Shown one piece after another: positions 17,611-26,383 of a stretch of 35,666 nucleotides of DNA. The stretch comes from Vulcanimicrobiota bacterium (GTDB lineage: Bacteria; Vulcanimicrobiota; Vulcanimicrobiia; Vulcanimicrobiales; Vulcanimicrobiaceae), in contig PMFP01000095.1 of the NCBI GenBank assembly GCA_003155175.1, forward strand, positions 1 to 35,666, written 5' to 3'. The notes beneath the pieces are model-generated. The model was not told the origin of the DNA, made no database searches, and saw only the letters and a list, made by a program, of their open reading frames with translations. The position numbers and the translations under genes were made by a program. How positions within the stretch are numbered: the stretch's first letter is position 1; each line of letters starts with the position of its first letter.

Positions 17611-19053
17611 ATGAAACGCGTCGCCTACGATCTTATCGTGATCGGGGCGGGTTCGGCGGGCTACGCGGCCGCCCTCACTGCCCACGACTGCGGGTGCAGC
17701 GTGGCCTTCGTGGACCCCGGGCCGCTGGGCGGACTCTGCATCCTGCGGGGGTGCATGCCCAGCAAGGCGCTGCTCGCGTCCAGCGACGCGCTCTACGACG
17801 CCCGGGAATCCGGCGCGCTGGGCATCCACGTCGCCGGCACCTCGGCGGATATGCCGTTCATCGCCCGGCGCAAGCGCGAGCTCGTCAAGGAGTTTGCCGA
17901 GTACCGCGTGGACGGCATCGAGAAATTTCCGGTGTATTGCGGTCGCGCAGCCTTTCTCTCCGAGCGTGAGGTCCAGGTCGGCGACGACGTCGTGCTCGAG
18001 GGGCGCCGTTTCATCATCGCAACGGGCAGCGTGCCCGCGCCGCCCGTACTGCCGGGCCTGGCCGAGGCCGGGTACCTAGACTCCGACGCCATCCTCGATC
18101 TCGAGCGCATTCCCGAATCCGTGGTGGTCCTCGGCGGCGGCTACACGGCCTGCGAACTCGGACAGTTCCTCGCGCGCATGGGCGCAAAAACGACGGTCGT
18201 CATCCGCAGCGATCATCTGCTGACGTCGGCCGACGACGACGTCGGTCATGCCTTAACGACGTACTTCGGGGACGAGGGTATCGAGGTCTTCACGCGCGCT
18301 ACGGTGCTCGGAATCGAACGCCGCGGCAATCACAAGGTGGTGCGCGTCTCGGCCGGCGGTCAAGAACGCGAGCTCGTTGCAGAGGAGATTTTCTCGGCCC
18401 TGGGCCGCGTGCCGAACGTCGCGGGTCTGAATCTGGAGAAAGCCGGCGTACGGTACGACGCGAGCGCGGGAATCGGCGTCGACGCCACGCTGCGCACGAG
18501 CAACCCCAACATCTTTGCCGTCGGCGACGTTACCGGCGAATATTTGCTCGTACACGTGGCGATCTATCAAGGTGAGGTCGCGGCCCGGAACGCGACGCGC
18601 GACGCTCGCGAAGAGGCCGACTACCGCATCGTCTCGGCCCACGCGGTCTTCACCGATCCCCAGATCGGCGTCGTCGGCGCGAGCGAGAAAGAGCTCGAAC
18701 GCGACGGGCGCCGCTATGCGGTCGGGAGGTACGATTTCGCCGAACACGGCAAAGCGATGTGCCTCGCCAAACCCAAAGGTTTCGTGAAGATGATGGCCGC
18801 GCTGGATACCGGCGAGATTCTGGGCGCCGCCGCGATCGGCGCCCAAGCCTCGGAACTGATCCACGAGGTCATCGTGGCGATGAACTATCGGGCAACGGTT
18901 GCCGATTTCATGCGCATTCCGCACCTGCATCCGACGCTTTCGGAGATTTGGACGTATCCGGCGGAGATCTGCGCCGCACGTTGCGGATTAAAGGAACCCG
19001 GCGACGAGTCGATGGAAGTCGCTACCAGTGGAACCGCCGCACAGCCTGCTTGA
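17611..19053 (+). CDS. Dihydrolipoyl dehydrogenase/mercuric reductase-like FAD-dependent disulfide oxidoreductase
   Basis: IVIGAGSAGYAAALTA, redox pair GGLCILRGCMPSK (CxxxxC), VVVLGGGYTACELGQ, FAVGDVTGEYLLVHVA, C-terminal HLHPTLSEIW. Confidence 0.9.
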   Translation: MKRVAYDLIVIGAGSAGYAAALTAHDCGCSVAFVDPGPLGGLCILRGCMPSKALLASSDALYDARESGALGIHVAGTSADMPFIARRKRELVKEFAEYRVDGIEKFPVYCGRAAFLSEREVQVGDDVVLEGRRFIIATGSVPAPPVLPGLAEAGYLDSDAILDLERIPESVVVLGGGYTACELGQFLARMGAKTTVVIRSDHLLTSADDDVGHALTTYFGDEGIEVFTRATVLGIERRGNHKVVRVSAGGQERELVAEEIFSALGRVPNVAGLNLEKAGVRYDASAGIGVDATLRTSNPNIFAVGDVTGEYLLVHVAIYQGEVAARNATRDAREEADYRIVSAHAVFTDPQIGVVGASEKELERDGRRYAVGRYDFAEHGKAMCLAKPKGFVKMMAALDTGEILGAAAIGAQASELIHEVIVAMNYRATVADFMRIPHLHPTLSEIWTYPAEICAARCGLKEPGDESMEVATSGTAAQPA

Positions 19054-19966
19054 GACGCCGCCGCGCGTTCGCACGGCGATCGTACAAACCAAACCGCTCA
19101 AAGGACGCTACTCGGAGAATCTTCGCGCGGCGGGCGACGCCTTCGCTCAACTCGGATCCGCGGACGCGCCCGACCTAGTCGTTTTTCCCGAGGCGGCATT
19201 CACGGGGTACTTCCTCGAAGGGGCCGTCTACGATCTCGCGCTGCCGGCACGGCGCTTCGCGAACGATCTCGCCGCGACGTGGAGCGCGGCGTGCGGCGGC
19301 GCTCCCGTGGACATCTGCTGCGGCTTTTACGAGAACGACGAAGGCACGTATTACAACAGCGCGATCTACGCGCACGTCGTGGACGGCACGGCGCAGATCG
19401 TGCACGTGCACCGAAAACTGTTTTTGGCGACGTACGGCGTGTTCGACGAAGAACGGTTTCTCGTACGGGGGCGAGGCCTGCGCGCGTTCGAGACGCGTTT
19501 CGGGCGGATGTCCATGCTGATCTGCGAGGACGTATGGCACGCGATCGTGCCGACGATCGCGGCGATCAAGGGCGCCCGCATCTTGCTCGTGCCGAGCGCG
19601 TCGCCCGGCCGAGGCATCGAAGGCGAAGAAGAGCTGGAGTCGATCGAGCGCTGGCGCGAGATCCTTTCGCTGATCGCGGCCGAGCACGGCGTGTACGTGG
19701 TGTACGCGGGCCTGGCGGGATTCGAAGGCGGAAAGGGCATGACCGGCTCGTCGTGCGTGGTGGATCCCCGCGGCAAGGTCGTCGTTCGGGCCTCGGCGAC
19801 GCAGGCGCAGATCGTTCGTGCCGATCTCGACCCGCGCTCGATCGATCTGGCGCGAGCCGAACTGCCGCTGCTCGGCGATCTGGAAACGGTACTGCCGGAT
19901 CTGCTCGCCGACGAGGAACTGTCGCTGCGGCGTCTGGAGAACGGACACGATGCTGCCGGTCGTTAG
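19028..19966 (+). CDS. Nitrilase-superfamily amidohydrolase, probable glutaminase subunit of a split NAD synthetase
   Basis: DLVVFPEAAFTGYF (Glu), VHRKLFLATYGVFDE (Lys), SMLICEDVWH (Cys) catalytic triad; overlaps nadE downstream. Confidence 0.88.
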   Translation: MEPPHSLLETPPRVRTAIVQTKPLKGRYSENLRAAGDAFAQLGSADAPDLVVFPEAAFTGYFLEGAVYDLALPARRFANDLAATWSAACGGAPVDICCGFYENDEGTYYNSAIYAHVVDGTAQIVHVHRKLFLATYGVFDEERFLVRGRGLRAFETRFGRMSMLICEDVWHAIVPTIAAIKGARILLVPSASPGRGIEGEEELESIERWREILSLIAAEHGVYVVYAGLAGFEGGKGMTGSSCVVDPRGKVVVRASATQAQIVRADLDPRSIDLARAELPLLGDLETVLPDLLADEELSLRRLENGHDAAGR

Positions 19967-20801
19967 CGAATCCTACGAAGCGATTCTGCGGCCGCCGGGC
20001 ATCAACGCCGCGGTGGCGGCGCAGTGGCTCGAAGCCTTCCTGCGCGACGAAATGCCGCGCCGGCGCGGCGTCGAGCGGGCCGTCATCGGGCTTTCCGGAG
20101 GCGTGGATTCGGCCGTTACCGCATTTCTCTGCGCGCGGGCGCTCGGCCCGGAAAACGTGCATGCGTTTGCCTTGCCGTACGCGACGTCGAGTCCGGCCAG
20201 TCTGTCGGACGCGCAATTGGTCGTGGACGCGCTCGGCATCCATTTCCGGACGATCGAAATCACCGCGGCGGTGGACGGATACCTGCAGTTCGAGCCCGAT
20301 GCCGACGCACGGCGGCGCGGCAACGTCATGGCGCGCACGCGAATGCTCGCACTCTTCGATCAATCGGCGAAGCTGGGCGGCTTGCCCGTCGGCACCGGGA
20401 ACAAGACCGAACGCATGCTGGGATATTTCACGTGGCACGCGGACGACACGCCGCCGCTCAATCCACTCGGCGATCTCTTTAAGACGCAGGTGTGGGAATT
20501 GGCTCGGTACCTCGGCGTCCCGCGCGCGCTGGTAGACAAGGCGCCGAGCGCGGACCTGGAAGCCGATCAAACCGACGAAGGAGATCTGGGCATCAGTTAC
20601 GCGCACGCCGACGCGATTCTCGCGCAGCTGCTGCTCGGATATTCGGACGAGCAGTTGATTCAGCGCGGATTTCCGCCGGGCGACGTGCGTCTGGTCCGGC
20701 GCCGGGTGGACTCCACGCACTGGAAACGCCATCTGCCGACGACGGCGATGCTCTCGAACACCGCGATCAACGAGTTCTATCTTCGCCCGGTCGATTTCTA
20801 G
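19950..20801 (+). CDS. nadE: NAD+ synthase (synthetase domain only)
   Basis: AVIGLSGGVDSAVTAFLCARALG, GLPVGTGNKTERMLGYFTWHADDTPPLNPLGDLFKTQVWELARYLGVP, DLEADQTDEGDLGISY. Confidence 0.93.
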   Translation: MLPVVSESYEAILRPPGINAAVAAQWLEAFLRDEMPRRRGVERAVIGLSGGVDSAVTAFLCARALGPENVHAFALPYATSSPASLSDAQLVVDALGIHFRTIEITAAVDGYLQFEPDADARRRGNVMARTRMLALFDQSAKLGGLPVGTGNKTERMLGYFTWHADDTPPLNPLGDLFKTQVWELARYLGVPRALVDKAPSADLEADQTDEGDLGISYAHADAILAQLLLGYSDEQLIQRGFPPGDVRLVRRRVDSTHWKRHLPTTAMLSNTAINEFYLRPVDF

Positions 20802-20816
20802 GCTGGTTCGCACGAC

Positions 20817-22067
20817 ATGCCTCGAGTCGAACTGCTGGCGATCGGCACCGAGCTGCTGCTCGGACAACTCGTGGATACCAACACGGCGTTCGTCGCGGGT
20901 CACCTGTCGCAAGCCGGCATCGACGTCTATGCGACACACGCCGTCGGCGACAACCGGGAGCGCATCGCGCGCGCCGTGACGGACGCGCTCGATCGCGCCG
21001 ACGGCGTCATCTCGACCGGCGGTCTCGGTCCGACCGTCGACGATCTAACGAAGGAAGCCGTTTGCGACGCGCTCGGCGTCGAAGCGGAGCTCTACGCTCC
21101 CGCCCTCGCAACTCTGGAGCGCGCGTTTGCCGCGCTCGGGCGCACCATGCGGGAGAATAACCGGAAGCAGGCGATGCTGCCGGCGGGCAGCGTGGTGCTC
21201 GAGAACGCGAACGGCACGGCCCCGGGCTTTCTGGTCTTCCGCGACGACGGAAAGTTCGTCGCCTGCATGCCGGGCGTGCCCGCGGAGATGAAGCCGATGC
21301 TGACCGGCGAGCTGATCCCCCGTTTGCGCGAGCGGCTCGGCGTCAGCGACGCGATTTACACGCGCGTCGTCCACACCGTCAACGTCGCCGAGTCCGAGAT
21401 CGACCATCGCATCGAAGATCTCTTCCGGACGTCGGAAAATCCGAAGGTCGCCGTGCTCGCGCACGGCGGGCGGTGCGACGTCAAGATCATGGCCAAAGCG
21501 CCGTCGCGCGAGCGCGCCGAGGCGATGATCGCTCCGCTGCAAGCCGAGGTCGAGAGCAAACTCGCGGGCTTCGTCTTCGGCCTGGATGCCGAGACGCTGG
21601 AAACCGCGATCCATCGCTTGCTTCAATCCGACGGCCTCACGTGCGCGGTCGCCGAATCGTGCACGGGCGGCCGCATTGCAGCGGCGCTCACATCCGTTCC
21701 GGGGTCTTCGCAAAGCTTTCTCGGAGGCATCGTGGCGTACGATAATTCGGTCAAAATCGCGCAGCTGGGCGTACGGCCCGAGACGCTCGGCGCGCACGGC
21801 GCGGTCAGCGAGCAGGTCGCGTGCGAGATGGCGCGAGGCGCCTGCGAGGCAATCGGCGCGAACGTCGCGGTTGCGACGACCGGGATCGCCGGTCCGGACG
21901 GGGGTTCGGAGGAGAAGCCCGTGGGGCTGGTTTGGGTCGCGGTCGCGTGGGCAGGCGGAGAGGCGCGCGCGCGCAGCATCCGGTGGCGGGGCGATCGCGA
22001 GCTGATCCAAAGCCGGGCGGCGTCGGCAGCGCTGGGCATCCTCTGGAACGCTCTCATCAAGCGTTAA
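20817..22067 (+). CDS. cinA: CinA family protein with C-terminal nicotinamide-nucleotide amidase domain
   Basis: VELLAIGTELLLGQLVDTNTAFVAGHLSQAGIDV...ISTGGLGPTVDDLTKEAV; C-terminal AESCTGGRIAAALTSVPGSSQSFLGGIVAYDNSVK...ATTGIAGPDGGSEEKPVGLVW. Confidence 0.96.
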   Translation: MPRVELLAIGTELLLGQLVDTNTAFVAGHLSQAGIDVYATHAVGDNRERIARAVTDALDRADGVISTGGLGPTVDDLTKEAVCDALGVEAELYAPALATLERAFAALGRTMRENNRKQAMLPAGSVVLENANGTAPGFLVFRDDGKFVACMPGVPAEMKPMLTGELIPRLRERLGVSDAIYTRVVHTVNVAESEIDHRIEDLFRTSENPKVAVLAHGGRCDVKIMAKAPSRERAEAMIAPLQAEVESKLAGFVFGLDAETLETAIHRLLQSDGLTCAVAESCTGGRIAAALTSVPGSSQSFLGGIVAYDNSVKIAQLGVRPETLGAHGAVSEQVACEMARGACEAIGANVAVATTGIAGPDGGSEEKPVGLVWVAVAWAGGEARARSIRWRGDRELIQSRAASAALGILWNALIKR

Positions 22068-22119
22068 GAGGACGCACCTGGCGGAACGATAACAGAAGCT
22101 CTTTCGTAATCTTACAGAG

Positions 22120-23841
22120 ATGAAGGTACGCGTGAACGGATCCCCGACCGGCTTGCGGGCGCTTGCCGCCATTGCGATCGCTTCGTTAGCGTTCGCCGGA
22201 TGCGGCGGGGGCGGCGGCTCCAGCCCCAACCCGAATCCGACGCCAACGCCCGCGTCTAGCGCGTTCGTCTGTCCCAGCAGCAACACGGCTGCGAGCGTCG
22301 CGCAAAGCGGCGCGACTCGTGAGGCCGCGTCCGTTCATCGCGGCGTAAGCTTTCTTCCGGCGGTCCGCGTCGCGCAGTCGAGTACCATCGCCGTCCTCTA
22401 CGACACGTCACGTCTGCAGCAAGTGCGCGACGGTCTTGCCTCGCGCGAGGCCGGCGCAGGCGCCCAGTTCGACCGCGAGATCGCGTTTGGCGCCATCCAC
22501 CAGACCGCTCGCATCCTGAAAGTGGATCCGGCTCGCGTCGCTTCGGTCGTCGCAACGCTCCGCGCGCAGCCCGGCGTGATCGAAGCGGGCCCCCTCGTGC
22601 GTAAGGCGCCGATGCACGTGAGCACGCCGTATTTCCCTAACGATCCATATTTTCAAGGGTTTGCCGCGCCCATCGCGCCCGCGGCGCCGACCAACAACCT
22701 TCCGCCGTACTACGAGTCGAGCAGCGTCCCCGGTCAGTGGGACATGCACGCGGTCAAGATGGAAGATGCGTGGGCGTACAGCCAGAGCAACAACGGCAGC
22801 GCGTTCGTCAATCCACACGCGCTCGGCGTGCCCGCGATCCGGTTGGCCGTGATCGACACCGGTGAAGACACGACGTCGCCGGAGTTGGCGGGCAAGGTCG
22901 TCCGCCAGCGCTGCTTCGTGACGAGCCCGGGCGGATCGCAGTCCACCTCGGGGTTTACCGTGGATCCGGACGGCCACGGCACCAACGTGACCGGTCTGGC
23001 CGCGTCGAACCTCGGCAACGGCACGGGCTTTGCAGGAACCGGCGGCCACATCTCGCTGATGCTCTATCGCGTCTTTCCGACGCCCGACGACAACTGCCTC
23101 AGTTCGAGCAGCGCCGGAAGCGATCCGCAATGCACGGCGGATTCGCAAGATATCGCCGACGCCCTCAACGACGCCGTGAGTAACGGCGCCAACGTCATCA
23201 ACCTGAGCCTGGGCGGCGGCGCGTGCCCCGACGACGCCGTCGAAGGGCCGGCGATCGCCAACGCCATCGCCCACAACGTCATCGTCGTCGCGGCGTCGGG
23301 GAACTCGGACGGTTCGACGCCAGTTAACGTGGTGCAGACGCCCGCGTGCGATCCCGGCGTGATCGCGGTCGGCGCCACCGGCCTCAACGACGCCGCGAGC
23401 CCGGTCGCCGAGCAAGTTGCCTCGTACTCGGAGTACGATTCGACCAATCCGGGCGGCTGGGGCATCGTTGCGCCGGGCGGGAACCCATCGAGCGACGTTG
23501 ATAACGACAATCTTCACTGGGTCGAGAACATCTCGACCAGCACTCCGGTTGACGCAAAGTACGCGCAGAGCATCGACTGCAGCGGCGACTATCCGTCGGG
23601 AACGGGAACTCCCGATTGCAAGATGCTCATCGCGGGCACATCCATGGCGACGCCGCACGTCGCGGGCGCGGCCGCGCTGGTCCTTTCGGTCAACTCCGCG
23701 CTCTACGGATCGCCGAGCGCGATGAAAACCCTGTTGTGCTCGACGGCCGACAAACTGCCCGGCCAAAGCGCGACCGAGGGCTGCGGGCGGCTCAACGTCT
23801 ACCGGGCCATGGCCAAAGCCGTCGGCGATCCCGTCCCGTAG
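22120..23841 (+). CDS. Lipid-anchored S8 (subtilisin-like) serine peptidase
   Basis: Lipobox FAGCGGGGG; catalytic AVIDTGEDTTSPEL (Asp), DGHGTNVTGLAAS (His), GTSMATPHVAGAAAL (Ser). Confidence 0.94.
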   Translation: MKVRVNGSPTGLRALAAIAIASLAFAGCGGGGGSSPNPNPTPTPASSAFVCPSSNTAASVAQSGATREAASVHRGVSFLPAVRVAQSSTIAVLYDTSRLQQVRDGLASREAGAGAQFDREIAFGAIHQTARILKVDPARVASVVATLRAQPGVIEAGPLVRKAPMHVSTPYFPNDPYFQGFAAPIAPAAPTNNLPPYYESSSVPGQWDMHAVKMEDAWAYSQSNNGSAFVNPHALGVPAIRLAVIDTGEDTTSPELAGKVVRQRCFVTSPGGSQSTSGFTVDPDGHGTNVTGLAASNLGNGTGFAGTGGHISLMLYRVFPTPDDNCLSSSSAGSDPQCTADSQDIADALNDAVSNGANVINLSLGGGACPDDAVEGPAIANAIAHNVIVVAASGNSDGSTPVNVVQTPACDPGVIAVGATGLNDAASPVAEQVASYSEYDSTNPGGWGIVAPGGNPSSDVDNDNLHWVENISTSTPVDAKYAQSIDCSGDYPSGTGTPDCKMLIAGTSMATPHVAGAAALVLSVNSALYGSPSAMKTLLCSTADKLPGQSATEGCGRLNVYRAMAKAVGDPVP

Positions 23842-23868
23842 CCCGGCCGTGGCGACGACGGTCCGCGC

Positions 23869-24075
23869 GTGAAGATCCGCTTACCGTACGTCATCGGGGC
23901 GCTCTTGCTAGCCGGTTTCTTCGTCACGTCGTTTGCGGCTCGCCCCGGACAGCTCGCGGTGACGCGGCTCGTCCTATTGGTCGCGGCCATCGCCTTTCTC
24001 TTCGGCGGCCTCATCGGGCACATCAAAGACGTCAACCGGGAAAAGCCCAAGCCCGTAGCTCGGCGCGAGCGTTAG
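23869..24075 (+). CDS. Small two-TM membrane protein (68 aa), unknown function
   Basis: MKIRLPYVIGALLLAGFFVTSFAARPGQLAVTRLVLLVAAIAFLFGGLIGHIKDVNREKPKPVARRER. Confidence 0.6.
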   Translation: MKIRLPYVIGALLLAGFFVTSFAARPGQLAVTRLVLLVAAIAFLFGGLIGHIKDVNREKPKPVARRER

Positions 24076-25100
24076 TCGCCGGTGGAGTAGCCCGCAGCGG
24101 CCAGAACGCGCTGCGTTTCAACCGCTTCTTGGAACGTTGGGAGCTCGCTCGCGCCCGTTTCGATCTGCTTGATCCATTCGTCGTAAAGCTCGTACAGGAG
24201 CGGGACGTTTCCGCCCAGGCTCTCCAGTTTGGCGTACGGCGACGGCTTGCATTCGAGCTCGGACTGCTCGTCCTCGTCAACGACGAACAACGTCACGTCC
24301 ACGACGTCGGTTCCGCTCGCGACGGCCGTGCGGTTGCCGCCATGCACCGCGATCGTGGCCTGCTCGACGCCCGTCGTCCCGTCCACCGAGAGACGGCCGA
24401 CCAGACCGTGCCCGTAGTCCACGAGCGCGAACGCGCCGTCGTCGGCGTCCACCGTGAAGCTGCCGCGATCGTCGGTCCGCATGGGATTGGCGATGCGGGA
24501 GAAGCCGGTCGCATGCACCGGCGGACGCCCCGCGAGCCAATTGCACGTGTCGATGACGTGGGAGAGCAAGGCCCCGGAGATGCCGCCGCCCGACGATCGC
24601 TCGAAGAGCCAGCCCCGTTCGCGTTTCTCGGCGGGGGTAGTGAGATGCGTGAACTCGATCTCGCGCAACGGGTCGAGATGGCCGTTTGCGACCAGCTCCT
24701 TCATCGCCATTCGCTGTGGGATCCAGCGGAACTCGTGCGCGACGCCGCAGGCCGTTGCCGCGGCCTTCGACGCGTCGAGCATGCGCTCGGCCTGCGCGAC
24801 GTTGAGCGCGAACGGCTTTTCGCACAGCACGTGTTTGCCGGCAGCGAGGGCTGCCAGCACGTCGTCTTCGTGCGAGAACGGCGGCGACGCGACGACGACG
24901 GCATCGAGGTCGCATCCGGCAACCATCTGGGCGCAGGACGTGAACGCGTGCGGAATCCCGCGGGCGGCCGCAATGCCTTCAGCCGAATGCGGCGAGGCCA
25001 GTGCGACGACGTCGAAACGGGGGTGCGCGAGCAGGGCCGGCAGGTGCGCCTTCACGCCGAAGCCGCTGCCGACGATGCCTACGCGATAGGTTTCGCTCAA
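24072..25100 (-). CDS. Gfo/Idh/MocA family oxidoreductase (TTG start, TTGA overlap)
   Basis: YRVGIVGSGFGVKAHLPALLAHPRFDVVAL...DAVVVASPPFSHEDDVLAALAAGKHVLCEKPFALNVAQAERM. Confidence 0.93.
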   Translation of the reverse strand: MSETYRVGIVGSGFGVKAHLPALLAHPRFDVVALASPHSAEGIAAARGIPHAFTSCAQMVAGCDLDAVVVASPPFSHEDDVLAALAAGKHVLCEKPFALNVAQAERMLDASKAAATACGVAHEFRWIPQRMAMKELVANGHLDPLREIEFTHLTTPAEKRERGWLFERSSGGGISGALLSHVIDTCNWLAGRPPVHATGFSRIANPMRTDDRGSFTVDADDGAFALVDYGHGLVGRLSVDGTTGVEQATIAVHGGNRTAVASGTDVVDVTLFVVDEDEQSELECKPSPYAKLESLGGNVPLLYELYDEWIKQIETGASELPTFQEAVETQRVLAAAGYSTGD

Positions 25101-26383
25101 GGTGGCCCTCCAGTTTCGGCGATTGCGTTTTCCAACAAGTCGAGCGCGCGGTCGAGGTCGTCGCGCCCGATGACGAGCGGCGGCGTGACCGAGATGACGT
25201 TACCGTTGCGACCGGTTTGCAGCACGATGAGTCCGAGTCGCAGAGCGGCTTTGACCGCGGCGTCGGCTTGTGCCGCGTCGCGCAGTTCCACGCCCCACAT
25301 CAGTCCGCGCCCGCGCACGTCGCGCACGCCGTGCTTACCGAGAAACGCTTGGAGGCGCTCTTCGACGGCGGGTGCCAGTTCCCGCGCGCGCTCCGGCAAG
25401 CGCAGACGCTCGAGTTCGTCGATGGTTGCCAGCGCCGCCGCGCAGCCCATCGGATTGCCGAGGTACGTCGAGGTATGCAGCGCTTCGCCGCGCGAGACGG
25501 GCCAGGCGTCCATCACGTCGGCGCGCGCGGCGATCGCGCTGATCGGGAAGCCCGAACCCATGGCTTTTCCGATGCAGATAATGTCGGGCACGATGCCGTC
25601 GTGCATGCACGCGAACCACGAGCCGGTCCGGCCGAAGCCGGTATAGATTTCGTCAAAAATCAGCACTATGCCGAGCTCGTCGCAAATGGCTCGCAATCCC
25701 CGAAGATAGCCGCCGGGCGGAACCACGATGCCGCCGCGCGATTGGATCGGCTCGATGACGACGGCCGCGAGATCTCCGCGCGCGGCAAGGGCGCGCCTGA
25801 GCGCGGCGAGTTCGCGGGCAACGCCATCGCCGTCGGAATCGCCCGCGGGAAAGTCGAGCATCAGCGTCGTGGTGGAGAGCACGCCGGCAAACGGCGCGCG
25901 GAAGCGCTCGATGCCGCCGATCGTCAGCGCGCCGAACGAGAGGCCGTGGTAGGCGCCGCGGTACGACGCGAAGGCGGCCTTTCCGGTAGCGAGCATCGCG
26001 GTTTTCATGGCGGCCTCCACGGCCTCGGATCCGGTCGTCGCGAGGAAGATCTTGTTCAGGCCGGTAGGCAGGGCGTTCGCGAGACGCTCGAGCAGCCGCG
26101 CGCGAACGTGCGTCGGATGCACGTCGCCCATGCCGTGCATCAGCCGTTCCGCCTGTGTGTGGATGGCTTCGACGACCCGTGGGTTGGCGTGCCCCGCGTT
26201 GGCAACGCCGAATGCGGCCGTGAGATCGAGATAGCGGTTGCCGTCCACGTCCACAACGGTCGCGCCGGACGCCGACTCCCAGAACACCGGAAAATCCTCG
26301 CCCAAGTACGTGACGTTGCGCGATTCGAAACGCGCCAAATCGCCGCGCATCTCGGCGCTGCGCGGCCCCGGAATCTCGGTCAT
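25097..26383 (-). CDS. Class III PLP-dependent aminotransferase
   Basis: DVDGNRYLDLTAAFGVANAGHANPRVVEAI...TTGSEAVEAAMKTAM...YRGAYHGLSFGALTIGG...GIVLIFDEIYTGFGRTGSWFA...PDIICIGKAMGSGFPISAI (PLP lysine). Confidence 0.95.
   Translation of the reverse strand: MTEIPGPRSAEMRGDLARFESRNVTYLGEDFPVFWESASGATVVDVDGNRYLDLTAAFGVANAGHANPRVVEAIHTQAERLMHGMGDVHPTHVRARLLERLANALPTGLNKIFLATTGSEAVEAAMKTAMLATGKAAFASYRGAYHGLSFGALTIGGIERFRAPFAGVLSTTTLMLDFPAGDSDGDGVARELAALRRALAARGDLAAVVIEPIQSRGGIVVPPGGYLRGLRAICDELGIVLIFDEIYTGFGRTGSWFACMHDGIVPDIICIGKAMGSGFPISAIAARADVMDAWPVSRGEALHTSTYLGNPMGCAAALATIDELERLRLPERARELAPAVEERLQAFLGKHGVRDVRGRGLMWGVELRDAAQADAAVKAALRLGLIVLQTGRNGNVISVTPPLVIGRDDLDRALDLLENAIAETGGPP

Noticed and set aside
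22408-23766. 452-aa minus-strand ORF
   Set aside because: Antisense to the S8 peptidase, which has a full catalytic triad.
23616-25646. 676-aa plus-strand ORF
   Set aside because: Antisense to the Gfo/Idh/MocA and aminotransferase genes and overlapping the S8 peptidase 3' end in another frame; composition typical of GC-rich shadow ORFs.
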